A stretch of DNA of 64,000 bases from Henriciella algicola (GCF_003576245.1 NZ_QWGA01000006.1:62001-126000); one strand, 5' to 3'. Positions 34,434-43,701 are shown, counted from the stretch's first letter. Numbers and translations are program-made. The notes: generated by a model from the sequence alone, not told the origin.

Positions 34434-35287
34434 GTGATCTCGCTTCGAAAAGCCAAGCAGAGCTGATGCGCATCGAGCGCGACATTGCGCGCAGACACAT
34501 CGGCAAATTCCCCTGGCTCGCCGTCACATGGGCGTTGACCAATCTTGCCGTCTGGCTGAGCCTGTGGCCGCTTGTCCTGATGGGTGTCATCCCGCTCTGG
34601 GTAGGGTTTATCGTCGCCACATTGAATGTGATGCTGAGTTACCTGCCCTCACATGAGGCCCAGCATGACATCATCGCCCTGCCCGGCGCGCGGCTGCGCT
34701 GGCTGAATGAGCTTGTCGGCCATCTATCGACGATACCGCTCGTCTTGCCTTACCGGGTCGCGAAACTGACCCATCTTGAGCATCACAAGCATGCCAATGA
34801 CCCTGCACTGGACCCTGACCACGGCACCAGCGCACGCGGCCCGCTCCATGCAATCTGGAAAAGCATCCTCAACCGGCAACCGGGCAACAAGAATGCCTAT
34901 GGCGACACACTTGTCCGGATAGGCCGGTCTGATGTTGCGCTCGATTTCATCGCCTATGAACTGATCTTCTACGGCACGCTGTTCACACTCGCCTGGACTG
35001 GCTTCGCGTTGGAGGCAGCGTTGCTCTGGTGGCTGCCGCGTCACATCGCGCTCACCTATATCCAGTATTATCTCAGCTGGGCGCCGCATCATCCGGCCAC
35101 CGAGCAGGGTCGATACCGTAACACCCGCAGCTTCCGCTCCATCCTTGGCAATATCGGCTCGATGGGGATGCAGTATCACGTCATCCATCATCTTCACCCG
35201 CGTATCCCGCTCTACAGGACGCCGCAGGCGTACTGGGAAATGAAGCCTGTCCTTGAGGCCCGCGGCGCGCGAGTGGATGAGCTCTAG
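34430..35287 (+). CDS. Desaturase/hydroxylase-superfamily membrane enzyme, cassette copy 2
   Basis: This 285-residue paralogue of the copy 1 enzyme has identical box architecture (PSHEAQHDI, THLEHHKHANDPALDPDHG, QYHVIHHLHPRIP) and the same C-terminal AYWEMKPVLEA.GARV.... The two copies differ most in the loop after DPDHG and in helix 3, where substrate choice is often set, so they may act on different lipids. It is the last gene of the four-gene block. Confidence 0.8.
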   Translation: MSDLASKSQAELMRIERDIARRHIGKFPWLAVTWALTNLAVWLSLWPLVLMGVIPLWVGFIVATLNVMLSYLPSHEAQHDIIALPGARLRWLNELVGHLSTIPLVLPYRVAKLTHLEHHKHANDPALDPDHGTSARGPLHAIWKSILNRQPGNKNAYGDTLVRIGRSDVALDFIAYELIFYGTLFTLAWTGFALEAALLWWLPRHIALTYIQYYLSWAPHHPATEQGRYRNTRSFRSILGNIGSMGMQYHVIHHLHPRIPLYRTPQAYWEMKPVLEARGARVDEL

Positions 35288-35322
35288 CCTTTTCGACGGA
35301 CCAGGCTTGAAAACCCTTTTTG

Positions 35323-35351
35323 TTGACGTTTCGCCCGATCAGGCGTATCTG
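35323..35351 (+). promoter_or_regulatory. Sigma-70-type promoter upstream of the glyoxalase-related gene
   Basis: TTGACG (35323-35328) and TATCTG (35346-35351) have an exact 17-bp spacer, just after the second desaturase gene. It would give a ~170-nt untranslated leader before the next start at 35529. No known riboswitch was recognised in that leader. Confidence 0.5.
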
Positions 35352-35528
35352 CCCGCCCCAAGGTGAGAGACGCCTGCCGTTCGCCGGACGAAATGTCCGA
35401 TGGTGAAGATCTCCGGGGCGAAAGCCTCGTCCTCCCGGAACTGTCCTTCCCATCAGGGGACCGGTCCAGCGGCAAGGCGAACATCCGCATCATGCGCCCG
35501 GTCTATCGATGTGAAAGACGAACGGAAG

Positions 35529-35978
35529 ATGTCACTCAACATTATGACGAGAGCGCAGGCGAAAGCCCATGCGCGAGAACTACGTGCCGAGGCCGCCCAG
35601 CGCGGCGAAAGCCTCAGCCATGCCCGCGCGCTCGAAGCGGTCGCGCACAAGCTTGGCTATCGCGACTGGAACACGGCGTCAGCGCGCCTGTCGAACCAGG
35701 CCGACGTGCCGATCCAAGTCGGTGAGCGTGTGTCGGGCCGCTATCTGAAACAGCCCTTCGAAGGCCGCGTGCATGGTGTGCGCGAACTTGCCGGCGGCAT
35801 GGGCTATGAGATTACACTCCACTTTGATGAACCGGTGGATGTGGTTGAATTCGATAGCTTTTCCGGCCTTCGCCAACGCGTCAGCGCGATGATTTCCGAG
35901 GAGGGAATCTCCTGGGACAAGACCAGCGATGGGGTACCGCACCTCATCGTGCAACGCGACAGCGCTGGCCTGATCTGA
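35529..35978 (+). CDS. Glyoxalase-superfamily-related protein
   Basis: This 149-residue protein carries the N-terminal pattern MTRAQAKAHARELRAEAAQRGESLSHARALEAVAHKLGYRDWNTASARL, which defines a group annotated as glyoxalase-related proteins in proteobacteria. A beta-rich half follows (VGERVSGRYLKQPFEGRVHGVREL, YEITLHFDEPVDVVEF). Metal ligands of true glyoxalases are not apparent, so enzymatic activity is doubtful. ATG 35529 or 35544 could be used. Confidence 0.62.
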   Translation: MSLNIMTRAQAKAHARELRAEAAQRGESLSHARALEAVAHKLGYRDWNTASARLSNQADVPIQVGERVSGRYLKQPFEGRVHGVRELAGGMGYEITLHFDEPVDVVEFDSFSGLRQRVSAMISEEGISWDKTSDGVPHLIVQRDSAGLI

Positions 35979-36022
35979 CCTATAGGCCCGGGCGGCTCGC
36001 CTCTTTATATCCTTGCTTGTGC

Positions 36023-36065
36023 GCAAGTACCGGTTCGCAAACGATCCGGTTTGCTGCGAACTTGC
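36023..36065. repeat. Imperfect hairpin downstream of pdxH
   Basis: GCAAG / CTTGC and GTTCGCA / TGCGAAC arms lie immediately beyond the pdxH stop on the minus strand. There is no T-run. It could be a weak terminator or part of a dispersed repeat. Confidence 0.35.
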
Positions 36066-36066
36066 T

Positions 36067-36729
36067 CTAGGGGTAGAGCCGCTCGGGTGTCCAGACGCCG
36101 TTCTTCATGGTGAATTTCAGCCGGTCATGCATGCGGAAGGCCTGGTCCTGCCAGAACTCTATGCTTTCCGGCACGACGCGGTAGCCGCCCCAATTGTCCG
36201 GACGCGGAATATCCTCGCGGCCATCATACTCCTCGCTGAGCGCGTCGATGCGCTGGGCAAAGACATCGCGCGATGGCAGCGGGCGGGACTGATCGGACGC
36301 TATCGCGCTGATCCGGCTCGCCTTGGCGCGTGAGGCGAAATACTCGTCGGCTTCAGCTTCCGGCACAGAGATGACGCTGCCGCGCACACGAACCTGCCGG
36401 CGCAGAGACTTCCAGTGAAAACCGAGCGCCGCATGCGGGCTCGCCTTCAGCTGTTCGCCCTTGGCACTGTCAAAATTGGTGTAGAAGGTGAAACCCTCCT
36501 CACCGACAGACTTCAGAAGCACGACGCGCACGTCCGGGCGCCCGTGAGCGTCAACCGTAGCAAGCGACATGGCGTTGGAGTCGTTGAGCTCTTTCTCACG
36601 CGCCGTCGCCATCCAGTCTCTGAACAGGGTAAGCGGGTCAGCCACGTCCGGGATCAGCGGATTGCCTTCACTGTCGCGCTTATAGTCCGCCTCTGTCGGC
36701 GTTGGCGGGATGACACTGTTGTCGCTCAT
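36067..36729 (-). CDS. pdxH: Pyridoxamine 5'-phosphate oxidase
   Basis: This 220-residue FMN enzyme makes pyridoxal phosphate from the pyridoxine or pyridoxamine phosphates. It shows DPLTLFRDWMATAREKE, NAMSLATVDA.GRPDVRVVLLK, the FYTNFDSAKG FMN-binding segment, LGFHWKSLRRQVRVRG, SRPLPSRD and the conserved C-terminal WTPERLYP. It precedes nothing coupled; an SDR gene lies 21 bp upstream on the same strand, so both may be in one transcript. Confidence 0.94.
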   Translation of the reverse strand: MSDNSVIPPTPTEADYKRDSEGNPLIPDVADPLTLFRDWMATAREKELNDSNAMSLATVDAHGRPDVRVVLLKSVGEEGFTFYTNFDSAKGEQLKASPHAALGFHWKSLRRQVRVRGSVISVPEAEADEYFASRAKASRISAIASDQSRPLPSRDVFAQRIDALSEEYDGREDIPRPDNWGGYRVVPESIEFWQDQAFRMHDRLKFTMKNGVWTPERLYP

Positions 36730-36750
36730 CTTCTGCTCTTTCAGTCGTGA

Positions 36751-37509
36751 TCAGGCGAGGATGCCGCCATCTACGCGCAGCACCTGGCCGGTAATATAGT
36801 CTGCCTTGTCCGAGGCGAGGAATGCGACAGCATCAGCAATGTTCTGTGCACTGCCCCAGCGCCCTTCCAGCGGAATGACCTTGGCGATGCCCGCCATCGT
36901 CTTCTCCCGATCGACCCGCCCGCTTTCGAAGGCGGTCGTCCACATGCCATCATCGATCACACCTGGCGCGACAGCGTTCACGCGGACCCCTGCCCGGCCG
37001 AGATCGATCGACATATTGCGCGTCATGGAATTCACCGCGCCCTTGGAGGCCGAATAGGCGATCTGGCCGATACTGCCCGTGCTGGCCGAAACGGAAGAGA
37101 TGTTGACGACATTGCCCTTTCGCGACTTCAGGCTGTCAGTCAGCGCGTCGGTGAGCAGGATCAGATTGCGGACATTTACATTAAGCGTGTTGTCGAGGCC
37201 GTCTTCCGTGACGCGGCCAGCCGGCTCATGCACGCTGACGCCGGCATTGTTCACAAGGATATCGACGGGGCCGAGCTGTTCCAGGATGGCTTCGGCCGTC
37301 GGCTTCCAGCCATCGGATGAGCCAAGGTCAGCGTGAATAACGACCGGCTCACCGGGCAGCTCCTTGGCGAGGTCCTCAAGCGCCTCGACACTGCGAGCGA
37401 CGAGCGCAAGACGCGCGCCGCCTTCGGCCAGCGTCTTTGCGATGGCCCGGCCGATGCCGCGGCTCGCGCCGGTCACGACGGCATTCTTGCCTTTGAAGTC
37501 ATAAGTCAT
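36751..37509 (-). CDS. Short-chain dehydrogenase/reductase
   Basis: This 252-residue classical SDR has VTGASRGIGRAI at the cofactor site, VNNAGVS, catalytic Ser in NISSVSA, the YSASKGAVNS pair and TGQVLRVDGGI at the end. ARSVE after the second strand suggests an NADP-type Arg. The start at 37507-37509 has GAGGAGGATCAGGCA; the longer frame is not used. It lies 21 bp upstream of pdxH on the same strand and divergent from mdh. Confidence 0.87.
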   Translation of the reverse strand: MTYDFKGKNAVVTGASRGIGRAIAKTLAEGGARLALVARSVEALEDLAKELPGEPVVIHADLGSSDGWKPTAEAILEQLGPVDILVNNAGVSVHEPAGRVTEDGLDNTLNVNVRNLILLTDALTDSLKSRKGNVVNISSVSASTGSIGQIAYSASKGAVNSMTRNMSIDLGRAGVRVNAVAPGVIDDGMWTTAFESGRVDREKTMAGIAKVIPLEGRWGSAQNIADAVAFLASDKADYITGQVLRVDGGILA

Positions 37510-37690
37510 TGCCTGATCCTCCTCGTCTTTTCTTGTCAGGAATGAGCGTATTGCGTTCGCGCGCTGCGGCAAATGGCAAACTGGCGCAGCGTGAGCGCGC
37601 TGCGGTCATGCGCGGCGCTTGCCCTCGCCCTCCAAATTCGCCATTGATGCGCGCAATAGACAGAACGCCAATGCTGGAAGGAAACCTCCC

Positions 37691-38671
37691 ATGAAAAAGC
37701 CCGTCAAAGTTGCCGTTACAGGTGCCGCCGGTCAGATCGGTTACGCCCTGCTCTTCCGTATCGCCGCTGGCGACATGCTGGGCCCGGACCAGCCCGTCGA
37801 CCTTCACCTGCTCGAAATCACCCCGGCGCTCGGCGCGCTCGAAGGCGTGACGATGGAGCTTAATGACTGCGCCTTCCCGCTGCTCAACAAGATCGTGCAG
37901 ACCGACGACCCGAACGTCGCCTTCAAGGATTGCGATTATGCGCTTCTGGTTGGCGCCATGCCGCGCAAGCAGGGCATGGAGCGCAAGGACTTGCTGTCCG
38001 CCAATGGCGGTATCTTTGGCCCGCAAGGCAAGGCGATCAACGATCACGCCTCACGCGATGTGAAAGTCCTCGTCGTCGGCAACCCGGCCAACACGAACGC
38101 GCTTATCGCCCAGCAGAACGCACCGGACCTCGACCCAAAGTGCTTCACCGCGATGGTCCGTCTCGACCACAACCGCGCGATGAGCCAGCTCGCCGAGAAG
38201 ACCGGCGCGCACAATACCGATATCAAGAACGTCATCATCTGGGGTAACCACTCGGCGACCCAGTATCCGGACATCCATCACGCAACGGTCAAAGGCAAAG
38301 ACGCCAAGCCGCAGGTCGACGATGCCTGGTACACCGACACCTTCATCCCTGACGTGCAGCAGCGCGGCGCGGCGATCATCAAGGCGCGCGGTGCCTCCTC
38401 TGCCGCTTCGGCTGCCTCTGCCGCCATCGACCATATGCGCAGCTGGGCCCTCGGCACGCCTGAGGGTGAGTGGGTGTCCATGGGCATTCCGTCGGACGGC
38501 TCCTACGGCATCGAGCCGGGCGTGATCTATGGCTATCCATGCACCTGCAAGGACGGCAAGTATGAGATCGTCAAGGGCCTCGAGATCAATGAATTCTCGC
38601 GCGGCAAGATGGATGCAACCGATGCGGAGCTGCGCGAAGAGCGCGCCGCCGTCGAGCACCTGTTCGCCTAG
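37691..38671 (+). CDS. mdh: NAD-dependent malate dehydrogenase, MDH1 (cytosolic) type
   Basis: This 326-residue enzyme oxidises malate to oxaloacetate in the TCA cycle. It shows the Rossmann motif [20 protein letters not shown] (Asp replaced by Glu for NAD), substrate Arg in [30 protein letters not shown] and the catalytic His in IIWGNHS. The MPRKQGM and NPANTNA forms mark the group containing eukaryotic cytosolic and actinobacterial MDH, not the lactate-dehydrogenase-like MDH usual in many alphaproteobacteria. GGAAGGAAACC precedes the ATG. Confidence 0.92.
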   Translation: MKKPVKVAVTGAAGQIGYALLFRIAAGDMLGPDQPVDLHLLEITPALGALEGVTMELNDCAFPLLNKIVQTDDPNVAFKDCDYALLVGAMPRKQGMERKDLLSANGGIFGPQGKAINDHASRDVKVLVVGNPANTNALIAQQNAPDLDPKCFTAMVRLDHNRAMSQLAEKTGAHNTDIKNVIIWGNHSATQYPDIHHATVKGKDAKPQVDDAWYTDTFIPDVQQRGAAIIKARGASSAASAASAAIDHMRSWALGTPEGEWVSMGIPSDGSYGIEPGVIYGYPCTCKDGKYEIVKGLEINEFSRGKMDATDAELREERAAVEHLFA

Positions 38672-38703
38672 CGCCTGAGGCTAACTGACAAAGACGGGCA
38701 GCC

Positions 38704-39792
38704 ATGTCGCACAATACGTTCGGCCACCTCTTCCGCGTGACCACCTGGGGCGAAAGCCACGGGGCGGCCATCGGATGCGTGGTGGATGGCTGCCCGCCAA
38801 ACCTGCCGCTGGATGAGGCTTATGTGCAGGGCTTCCTCGACAAGAGAAAGCCAGGCACCAGCCGCTTCGTGACCCAGCGCAAGGAGCCGGACGAGGTGCG
38901 CATCCTCTCCGGCGTCTTCGCTGACGACCGCACGGACGGGCAAGTCACGACCGGCACGCCCATCTCGATGATGATCGAGAATGTCGACCAGCGCTCCAAG
39001 GATTATTCGGAAATCCGGGACCGCTATCGCCCCGGCCACGCCGACTATGCCTATGACCAGAAATACGGGATCCGCGACTATCGCGGCGGCGGGCGCAGCT
39101 CTGCGCGCGAAACCGCGATGCGGGTTGCTGCAGGCGCCGTGGCGCGGCGCGTTCTCGGCGATGGCATCACGATCCGCGGCGCCGTCATCCAGATCGGCCC
39201 GCATATGATCGACCCGGAACACTGGGACTGGGACGAGACCGGCAACAACCCCTTCTGGTGCCCGGACGCCAAGACGGCCGCGCAGTGGGAAGACTTTCTG
39301 GACGAGACCCGCAAGGCAGGCTCCAGCGCCGGCGCCATTGTCGAGGTCCACGCTTCAGGCGTGCCTGCCGGATGGGGCGCACCCATCTATGGCAAGCTCG
39401 ACAGCGAACTTGCTAGCGCCATGATGAGCATTAACGCCGCCAAAGGCGTCGAGATTGGCGCAGGCTTTGCCGCCGCCTCCTATTCTGGCGAGGAGAATGC
39501 CGACGAGATGCGCATGGGCAATGAAGGCGTGCGCTTCCTGTCGAACAATAATGGCGGTGTCGCAGGCGGTATCAGCACAGGGCAGGATGTCGTGGTCCGC
39601 GTCGCGATCAAGCCGACCTCATCCATCCTGTCTCAAACCCGCTCTGTGACCCGCGACGGTGATGAAGTCGATGTCCGCACCAAAGGTCGCCACGACCCCT
39701 GCGTCGGCATCCGCGCCGTCCCTGTCGCCGAAGCGATGATGGCCTGCGTCCTCGCAGACGCAAAGCTGCGTCATCGCGGGCAGCTGGGCTAA
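38704..39792 (+). CDS. aroC: Chorismate synthase
   Basis: This 362-residue FMN-dependent enzyme makes chorismate from EPSP, the end of the shikimate pathway. Signatures are [57 protein letters not shown] in several segments, [19 protein letters not shown] and the C-terminal [17 protein letters not shown]. It starts 32 bp after mdh and may be co-transcribed. No other aro genes are present. Confidence 0.95.
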   Translation: MSHNTFGHLFRVTTWGESHGAAIGCVVDGCPPNLPLDEAYVQGFLDKRKPGTSRFVTQRKEPDEVRILSGVFADDRTDGQVTTGTPISMMIENVDQRSKDYSEIRDRYRPGHADYAYDQKYGIRDYRGGGRSSARETAMRVAAGAVARRVLGDGITIRGAVIQIGPHMIDPEHWDWDETGNNPFWCPDAKTAAQWEDFLDETRKAGSSAGAIVEVHASGVPAGWGAPIYGKLDSELASAMMSINAAKGVEIGAGFAAASYSGEENADEMRMGNEGVRFLSNNNGGVAGGISTGQDVVVRVAIKPTSSILSQTRSVTRDGDEVDVRTKGRHDPCVGIRAVPVAEAMMACVLADAKLRHRGQLG

Positions 39793-39802
39793 GAAATCAG
39801 AA

Positions 39803-40432
39803 CTAATCCTGGCGCCAACTCACGAGTTTGGCGCGAGCCAACTCATTGATCGCTTTGAAAAGGACGACCTGTTCCATCGGCAGCTCGTACACCACGAGAA
39901 CGTCATCCAATTCGAACGAGACCTCACAGTCGTAGCGAACTGTTCCGGGATAGCAGAGAGCAACGACTGTATCGCGGCCACTTACCTTGAAATTGCTATG
40001 GCTCGGCCGCTCGGACATGACCAATATGTCGTCGGCAGGATAGATGCGCACCAGATAGTAGTTTCCGCCATTCGCGAACCTGACTTCTGGTTCGCTGTGG
40101 TGCTCCATTTCAAAAAACTGGTCCAACATTTCATCGTATGTGCCGACCGATTTCGGCACGACCTGAATGACCACTTCGTCATCAACGCTGAAGCTGGGCT
40201 GCTTTACGCCCACGCCTTCTGTGGCTGCGTGGATCTCCGATCCTGGCAGCACAAAAAGGAATCCGTCGCCATCACCGTTTCTGAATCCAGTGAACGCCGT
40301 CACCAGCGGACTATCATAATCATATTTGGCGGGGACCACGAAGATTTCCTCGCCCACATCATAGCGGCCGCCGCACCCGGCAAGCAGTGCGCAAAGAGAT
40401 GCAAATATCAGAACTGACTTGAGTGGACCCAA
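39803..40432 (-). CDS. Putative lipoprotein, unknown function
   Basis: This 209-residue protein was not recognised. It begins with a lipoprotein signal (VLIFASLCALLAGC, Cys at ~20) and continues as a probable beta-rich periplasmic domain (VVIQVVPKSVGTYDEMLDQFFEM, NYYLVRIYPADDILVM, VALCYPGTVRYDCEVSFELDDVLVVYEL) with two cysteines that could pair. Its end is ten bases from the convergent aroC stop. Local codon use is less GC-rich than in its neighbours, which may point to a faster-evolving or acquired gene. Confidence 0.6.
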   Translation of the reverse strand: MGPLKSVLIFASLCALLAGCGGRYDVGEEIFVVPAKYDYDSPLVTAFTGFRNGDGDGFLFVLPGSEIHAATEGVGVKQPSFSVDDEVVIQVVPKSVGTYDEMLDQFFEMEHHSEPEVRFANGGNYYLVRIYPADDILVMSERPSHSNFKVSGRDTVVALCYPGTVRYDCEVSFELDDVLVVYELPMEQVVLFKAINELARAKLVSWRQD

Positions 40433-40521
40433 CAGCGCCTCCCGCAGAGGTCCATAAGGCTTAACCCAAGGCTTTCACCGGGCAACAGGTCAATCTGGCG
40501 CAGACGGCACGCTGCCGTCTC

Positions 40522-41337
40522 CTACCCCACAAACGCCTTCTCGATGACAAACTCGGCCGGGGCGGCATTCGAGCCTTCTGTCAGACCCGCTTCCTGCATG
40601 AGATCCTTCATCTCCAGCGTCATCGGCATGGAGCCGCAGATCATCACGCGGTCCGTGGACGGATCGAGCGGCGGCAGGTCCAGCTGCTTGAACAGCTCGC
40701 CAGAGCGGATGAGATCCGTTGGGCGACCCATACGATCTGACTGCTCCTGCGTGCAGGAAGTGAACAGCTTTAGCTTGCCATGCACCATCTCACCGACGAG
40801 CGGATCATTGACGAGGTCCTCGACCAGTTTGGTGGAGTATTGCAGCTCCCCATTCTGGCGGCAGGTATGGGTGACAATGACGTCCTCGAACTTCTCATAG
40901 GTCTCCGGGTCGCGCACCAGGCTGGCGAAGGGCGCAAAACCGGTGCCCGTAGAGAACATGTAGAGGCGCTTGCCAGGCGTCAGCGCGTCGAGGACCAGCG
41001 TGCCGGTCGGCTTCTTGCCAAGCAGCACCTTGTCGCCGGGCTGGATCTTCTGGAGGCGGGAGGTCAGCGGGCCGTCCGGCACCTTGATCGAATAGAATTC
41101 GAGAGACTCATCCCAGGACGGCGAGGCCACTGAATAGGCCCGTAGCAGCGGTTTGCCGTCTTCGCGTGGCAGGCCGATCATGACGAACTCCCCAGAGCGA
41201 AAGCGGAAGCTTTGCGGGCGCGAGATGCGGAAAGAGAAAAGCCGATCGGTATAATGCTCTACCGAGAGCACAGTCTCTTCGGTTGGCGCGTTCGGATTGA
41301 CGCGTGGCGCGGCAGATTGCTGGCTGGCAGTCGTCAT
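40522..41337 (-). CDS. fpr: Ferredoxin-NADP reductase
   Basis: This 271-residue flavoprotein has FAD-binding RAYSVASPSWDESLEFYSIKV and GPLTSRLQ segments, the NADP-site STGTGFAPFASLVRD, MICGSMPMTLEMKDLM, and the short C-terminal end EKAFVG characteristic of bacterial Fpr. It shuttles electrons between NADPH and ferredoxin or flavodoxin, and could supply the Rieske oxygenase encoded 14 kb away (inference). No clear terminator follows. Confidence 0.92.
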   Translation of the reverse strand: MTTASQQSAAPRVNPNAPTEETVLSVEHYTDRLFSFRISRPQSFRFRSGEFVMIGLPREDGKPLLRAYSVASPSWDESLEFYSIKVPDGPLTSRLQKIQPGDKVLLGKKPTGTLVLDALTPGKRLYMFSTGTGFAPFASLVRDPETYEKFEDVIVTHTCRQNGELQYSTKLVEDLVNDPLVGEMVHGKLKLFTSCTQEQSDRMGRPTDLIRSGELFKQLDLPPLDPSTDRVMICGSMPMTLEMKDLMQEAGLTEGSNAAPAEFVIEKAFVG

Positions 41338-41434
41338 TGTTTCGTCCCGATAATCACTGGTCGATGGGTGACATGACGGCGAAAGCGTCGATGTGCAAGC
41401 GGCGTAACGGTCGCATTAGCAGAACTAAATAAGG

Positions 41435-41471
41435 AAAGGCAGGCGCGGCGATGGGGAGCCGGCCTGCCTTT
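41435..41471 (-). terminator. Terminator of the rhodanese gene
   Basis: A 10-bp perfect stem AAAGGCAGGC / GCCTGCCTTT with a 17-base loop lies 24 bp past the rhodanese stop. On the minus strand TTTCCTTATTT follows. Confidence 0.8.
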
Positions 41472-41494
41472 CGCAGGTGGTGCGCAGCTGAGGT

Positions 41495-42028
41495 TCAGGG
41501 CATTTGCGGCGCACTCACCCAGTTCACGTCCGGATCATTCGTGCTGACGAGCTCTCCCAGCTCATAGACATTGGTGTAGCCATAGCCGTGCAGGTTGATG
41601 AAGGTCGGGATGTTCAGCGCGAGCGGGGCCCGCTTCAGCATCACCGGCGCGATATCGTCAGCGAAATTATTGTTGCAATAGATGAGGATGCGCGTGCCGC
41701 GATGGGCGATCAGATCGGCCAGCTTCTCATCGGTGAAGTCGGCAAAGTTGATGTTGATGGCGCCGTCGATATGGCCCAGCGCGAAAGCCTCCGCGCTCCG
41801 GCTATCGAGGATGATCGTGTCGGCTTCGCTCGCCATCTCATTGAATTCGGCGAGGCTGACGAGGCGTGTGGCGCGCAACGCCATGACATCCTCACCGGCC
41901 TGCATGAAACCGGCATAGTCGATATTTGGAGAGCCAGCGGCCTGCGCGTCGGCCTTGGCGCTCACACCTGCGAGAACGAATGAAAGCAGCGCCGTCAGCG
42001 CGAATGCAGTGTTGCGGCGGGCACCCAT
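41495..42028 (-). CDS. Exported rhodanese-domain protein
   Basis: This 177-residue protein has a signal peptide (RRNTAFALTALLSFVLAGVSAKADA) and one rhodanese domain: VSLAEFNEMASEADTIILDSRSAEAFALGHIDGAINI and the active-site loop IYCNNNFADDIAP with a Cys. The loop differs from canonical CRxGx[R/T], so sulfur transfer is uncertain. A periplasmic location follows from the signal. GAGGAGAGG precedes the ATG. Confidence 0.83.
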   Translation of the reverse strand: MGARRNTAFALTALLSFVLAGVSAKADAQAAGSPNIDYAGFMQAGEDVMALRATRLVSLAEFNEMASEADTIILDSRSAEAFALGHIDGAININFADFTDEKLADLIAHRGTRILIYCNNNFADDIAPVMLKRAPLALNIPTFINLHGYGYTNVYELGELVSTNDPDVNWVSAPQMP

Positions 42029-42125
42029 GACCTCTCCTCCTCAGTCAGTGCGATGAGGCGACAGTCACCCCCAAATGGGGCGGCAATCGGGTGAGGCGCG
42101 GGCGATTGAGGGGTTTTCATAAGAA

Positions 42126-42153
42126 AAGCGGCGCCACACTCGCAGCGCCGCTT
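42126..42153 (-). terminator. Terminator of the PRC-barrel gene
   Basis: A 9-bp perfect stem AAGCGGCGC / GCGCCGCTT is followed on the minus strand by TTTTCTTAT, 21 bp after the stop. Confidence 0.85.
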
Positions 42154-42173
42154 CCCTCAAGATTTGCGCAGGA

Positions 42174-42551
42174 TCAGTCGGCGCCGACAACCCAGTAGCG
42201 CTCGACCTTGTAGTAGTCGAAGGCCGCATCGCGCGCGGCCGCGCCATCATCCTTGGTCAGCTCTTTCAGACTGTGTGACGGGGCCTGCTTCAGCTGCTCC
42301 TCGCTGAACGGGACGATATAGCCGCCCTTGTCTTTCTCATAGTCGAGCGAGGCCCACGGGATGGCGTGAAACTTCTCACCAAAGCCGAGAAAGCCGCCAA
42401 AGCCGACAACCGCAAACATGATCTGGTTATCGAGCTTGTTCAGCATGACGTCCTCGATCTCACCGATCTTGTCGCCGCTGGTGGAGTAGACATCCGTCCC
42501 GATAACGCGGGAGGCGCGGATGGCGGTGGTATGTCCGTCTGGTGTGGGCAT
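42174..42551 (-). CDS. PRC-barrel domain protein
   Basis: This 125-residue protein has a PRC-barrel at residues ~10-80 (RASRVIGTDVYSTSGDKIGEIEDVMLNK, IMFAVVGFGGFLGFGEKFHAIPWASLDY) and a short acidic/basic tail. Stand-alone PRC-barrel proteins of this size are common in alphaproteobacteria and often stress-associated, with unknown function. The ATG at 42549-42551 follows AAAGGAACTGCAA. The longer frame into tdk is rejected. It follows tdk on the same strand. Confidence 0.78.
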   Translation of the reverse strand: MPTPDGHTTAIRASRVIGTDVYSTSGDKIGEIEDVMLNKLDNQIMFAVVGFGGFLGFGEKFHAIPWASLDYEKDKGGYIVPFSEEQLKQAPSHSLKELTKDDGAAARDAAFDYYKVERYWVVGAD

Positions 42552-42631
42552 TTGCAGTTCCTTTCTGGGTTTGCACGGGGAGCGTTCGGCTCCTGCCCCA
42601 AACAACCAGATGGATAGCCCACTTGTTCCTG

Positions 42632-43222
42632 TCAGCTCGCTTGCAAACCGGTAACTTCTTTCCAGTGCTGGCGGCAAAGCGACAGATAGTGGTCCTTGTC
42701 GATATCGACCTGCTGGCCTTCTGTCTGTGGCTGACCGGCCTCATCGACGCGGGCCGTCATCGTTGCCTTCTTGCCGCAATGACAAATGGTGCGGATTTCC
42801 CGAAGGCTGTCGGCAATGCCGAGCAATTCAGCTGAGCCATCGAATAGCTTGCCCTGGAAGTCCGTGCGCAGGCCGTAGCAGAGAACAGGGATGCCCAGCT
42901 CATCTGCCACGCGTGATAGCTGCCAGACCTGCGCAGGGCTCAAGAATTGCGCCTCATCTAGCAGGACAGCGCTCAGCGGCGTGCCTGCATGCGTTGTCTC
43001 GATTGCCGAAAAGAGATCGACATCGCCATTGAACCGGTGCGCGTCAGAAGCAAGTCCGATCCGCGATGAAATACGCGCGTCCTCAGCGTCATCGGCCTTG
43101 GTGAAGTGAGACGTCCACAACATGACCGTCATGCCCCGCTCGCGGTAGTTATGCGCCGATTGCAGAAGGATGGTCGATTTGCCGGCATTCATCGCCGAAT
43201 AGGTGAAATAGAGCTTCGCCAC
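42632..43222 (-). CDS. tdk: Thymidine kinase (class II)
   Basis: This 196-residue enzyme phosphorylates thymidine with ATP in nucleotide salvage. It has the P-loop SAMNAGKSTILLQ (E. coli type), the DEAQFL Walker B-like catalytic Glu, the lasso loop with GLRTDFQGKLF, and zinc-binding cysteines in ICHCGKKA and a C-terminal Cys (LSLCRQHW). GGAGAGACCGTGG precedes the ATG. Confidence 0.94.
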   Translation of the reverse strand: MAKLYFTYSAMNAGKSTILLQSAHNYRERGMTVMLWTSHFTKADDAEDARISSRIGLASDAHRFNGDVDLFSAIETTHAGTPLSAVLLDEAQFLSPAQVWQLSRVADELGIPVLCYGLRTDFQGKLFDGSAELLGIADSLREIRTICHCGKKATMTARVDEAGQPQTEGQQVDIDKDHYLSLCRQHWKEVTGLQAS

Positions 43223-43298
43223 GGTCTCTCCTCATCTCAGGCAGGCCCTGCCTTTAGTAGACATTCGGCTTGGCCTGATTCCATCCGCTGCCGGACAC

Positions 43299-43652
43299 TC
43301 AATCGGCAGGCGCCTCGATCTCTTCTGTCAGGAAATGGCGCGCTTCGCGATCCTCGATCTCAATCACCCAGAGGTCGCTGTCGCGGCTGCGGGCGCGGCG
43401 AACATAATCATCTGCCTCTGCCTCGCTTTCGCACACGCCCTGAAGGCGCACATCAGAGAAGATGCGGGTGCCTTCCATACTTGTACGGGGGACATAGACT
43501 CGCGCACTGCCCTGAAGGTCAGCCACCTTTACGATGACGTCGCCCCTCTCGCGGTCGCCCTTCTGCAAAATAAAGCAGCTTGCACCAGCCACTTGTACCC
43601 GGCGCACAAGTGCATCGACCCAGAGCCATGTCGGCAAGCGTTCTTCAAACAT
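43299..43652 (-). CDS. DUF1491-family protein
   Basis: This 117-residue soluble protein matches DUF1491 by PTWLWVDALVRRVQVAGASCFILQKGDRERGDVIVKV in parts and RDSDLWVIEIEDREARHFL at the end. The family is largely confined to alphaproteobacteria, of unknown function. It supports the taxonomic call. No partner gene is coupled. Confidence 0.82.
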   Translation of the reverse strand: MFEERLPTWLWVDALVRRVQVAGASCFILQKGDRERGDVIVKVADLQGSARVYVPRTSMEGTRIFSDVRLQGVCESEAEADDYVRRARSRDSDLWVIEIEDREARHFLTEEIEAPAD

Positions 43653-43701
43653 ACCGTCCGGCTCCTCTCATCCGGCACGCGCCTTGCAAGTTGCGTATTC
43701 G

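Noticed and set aside
35352-35528. Possible riboswitch or structured leader before the glyoxalase-related gene
   Set aside because: The leader is long and GC-rich, but I could match it to no known riboswitch and found no terminator/antiterminator pair or leader peptide.
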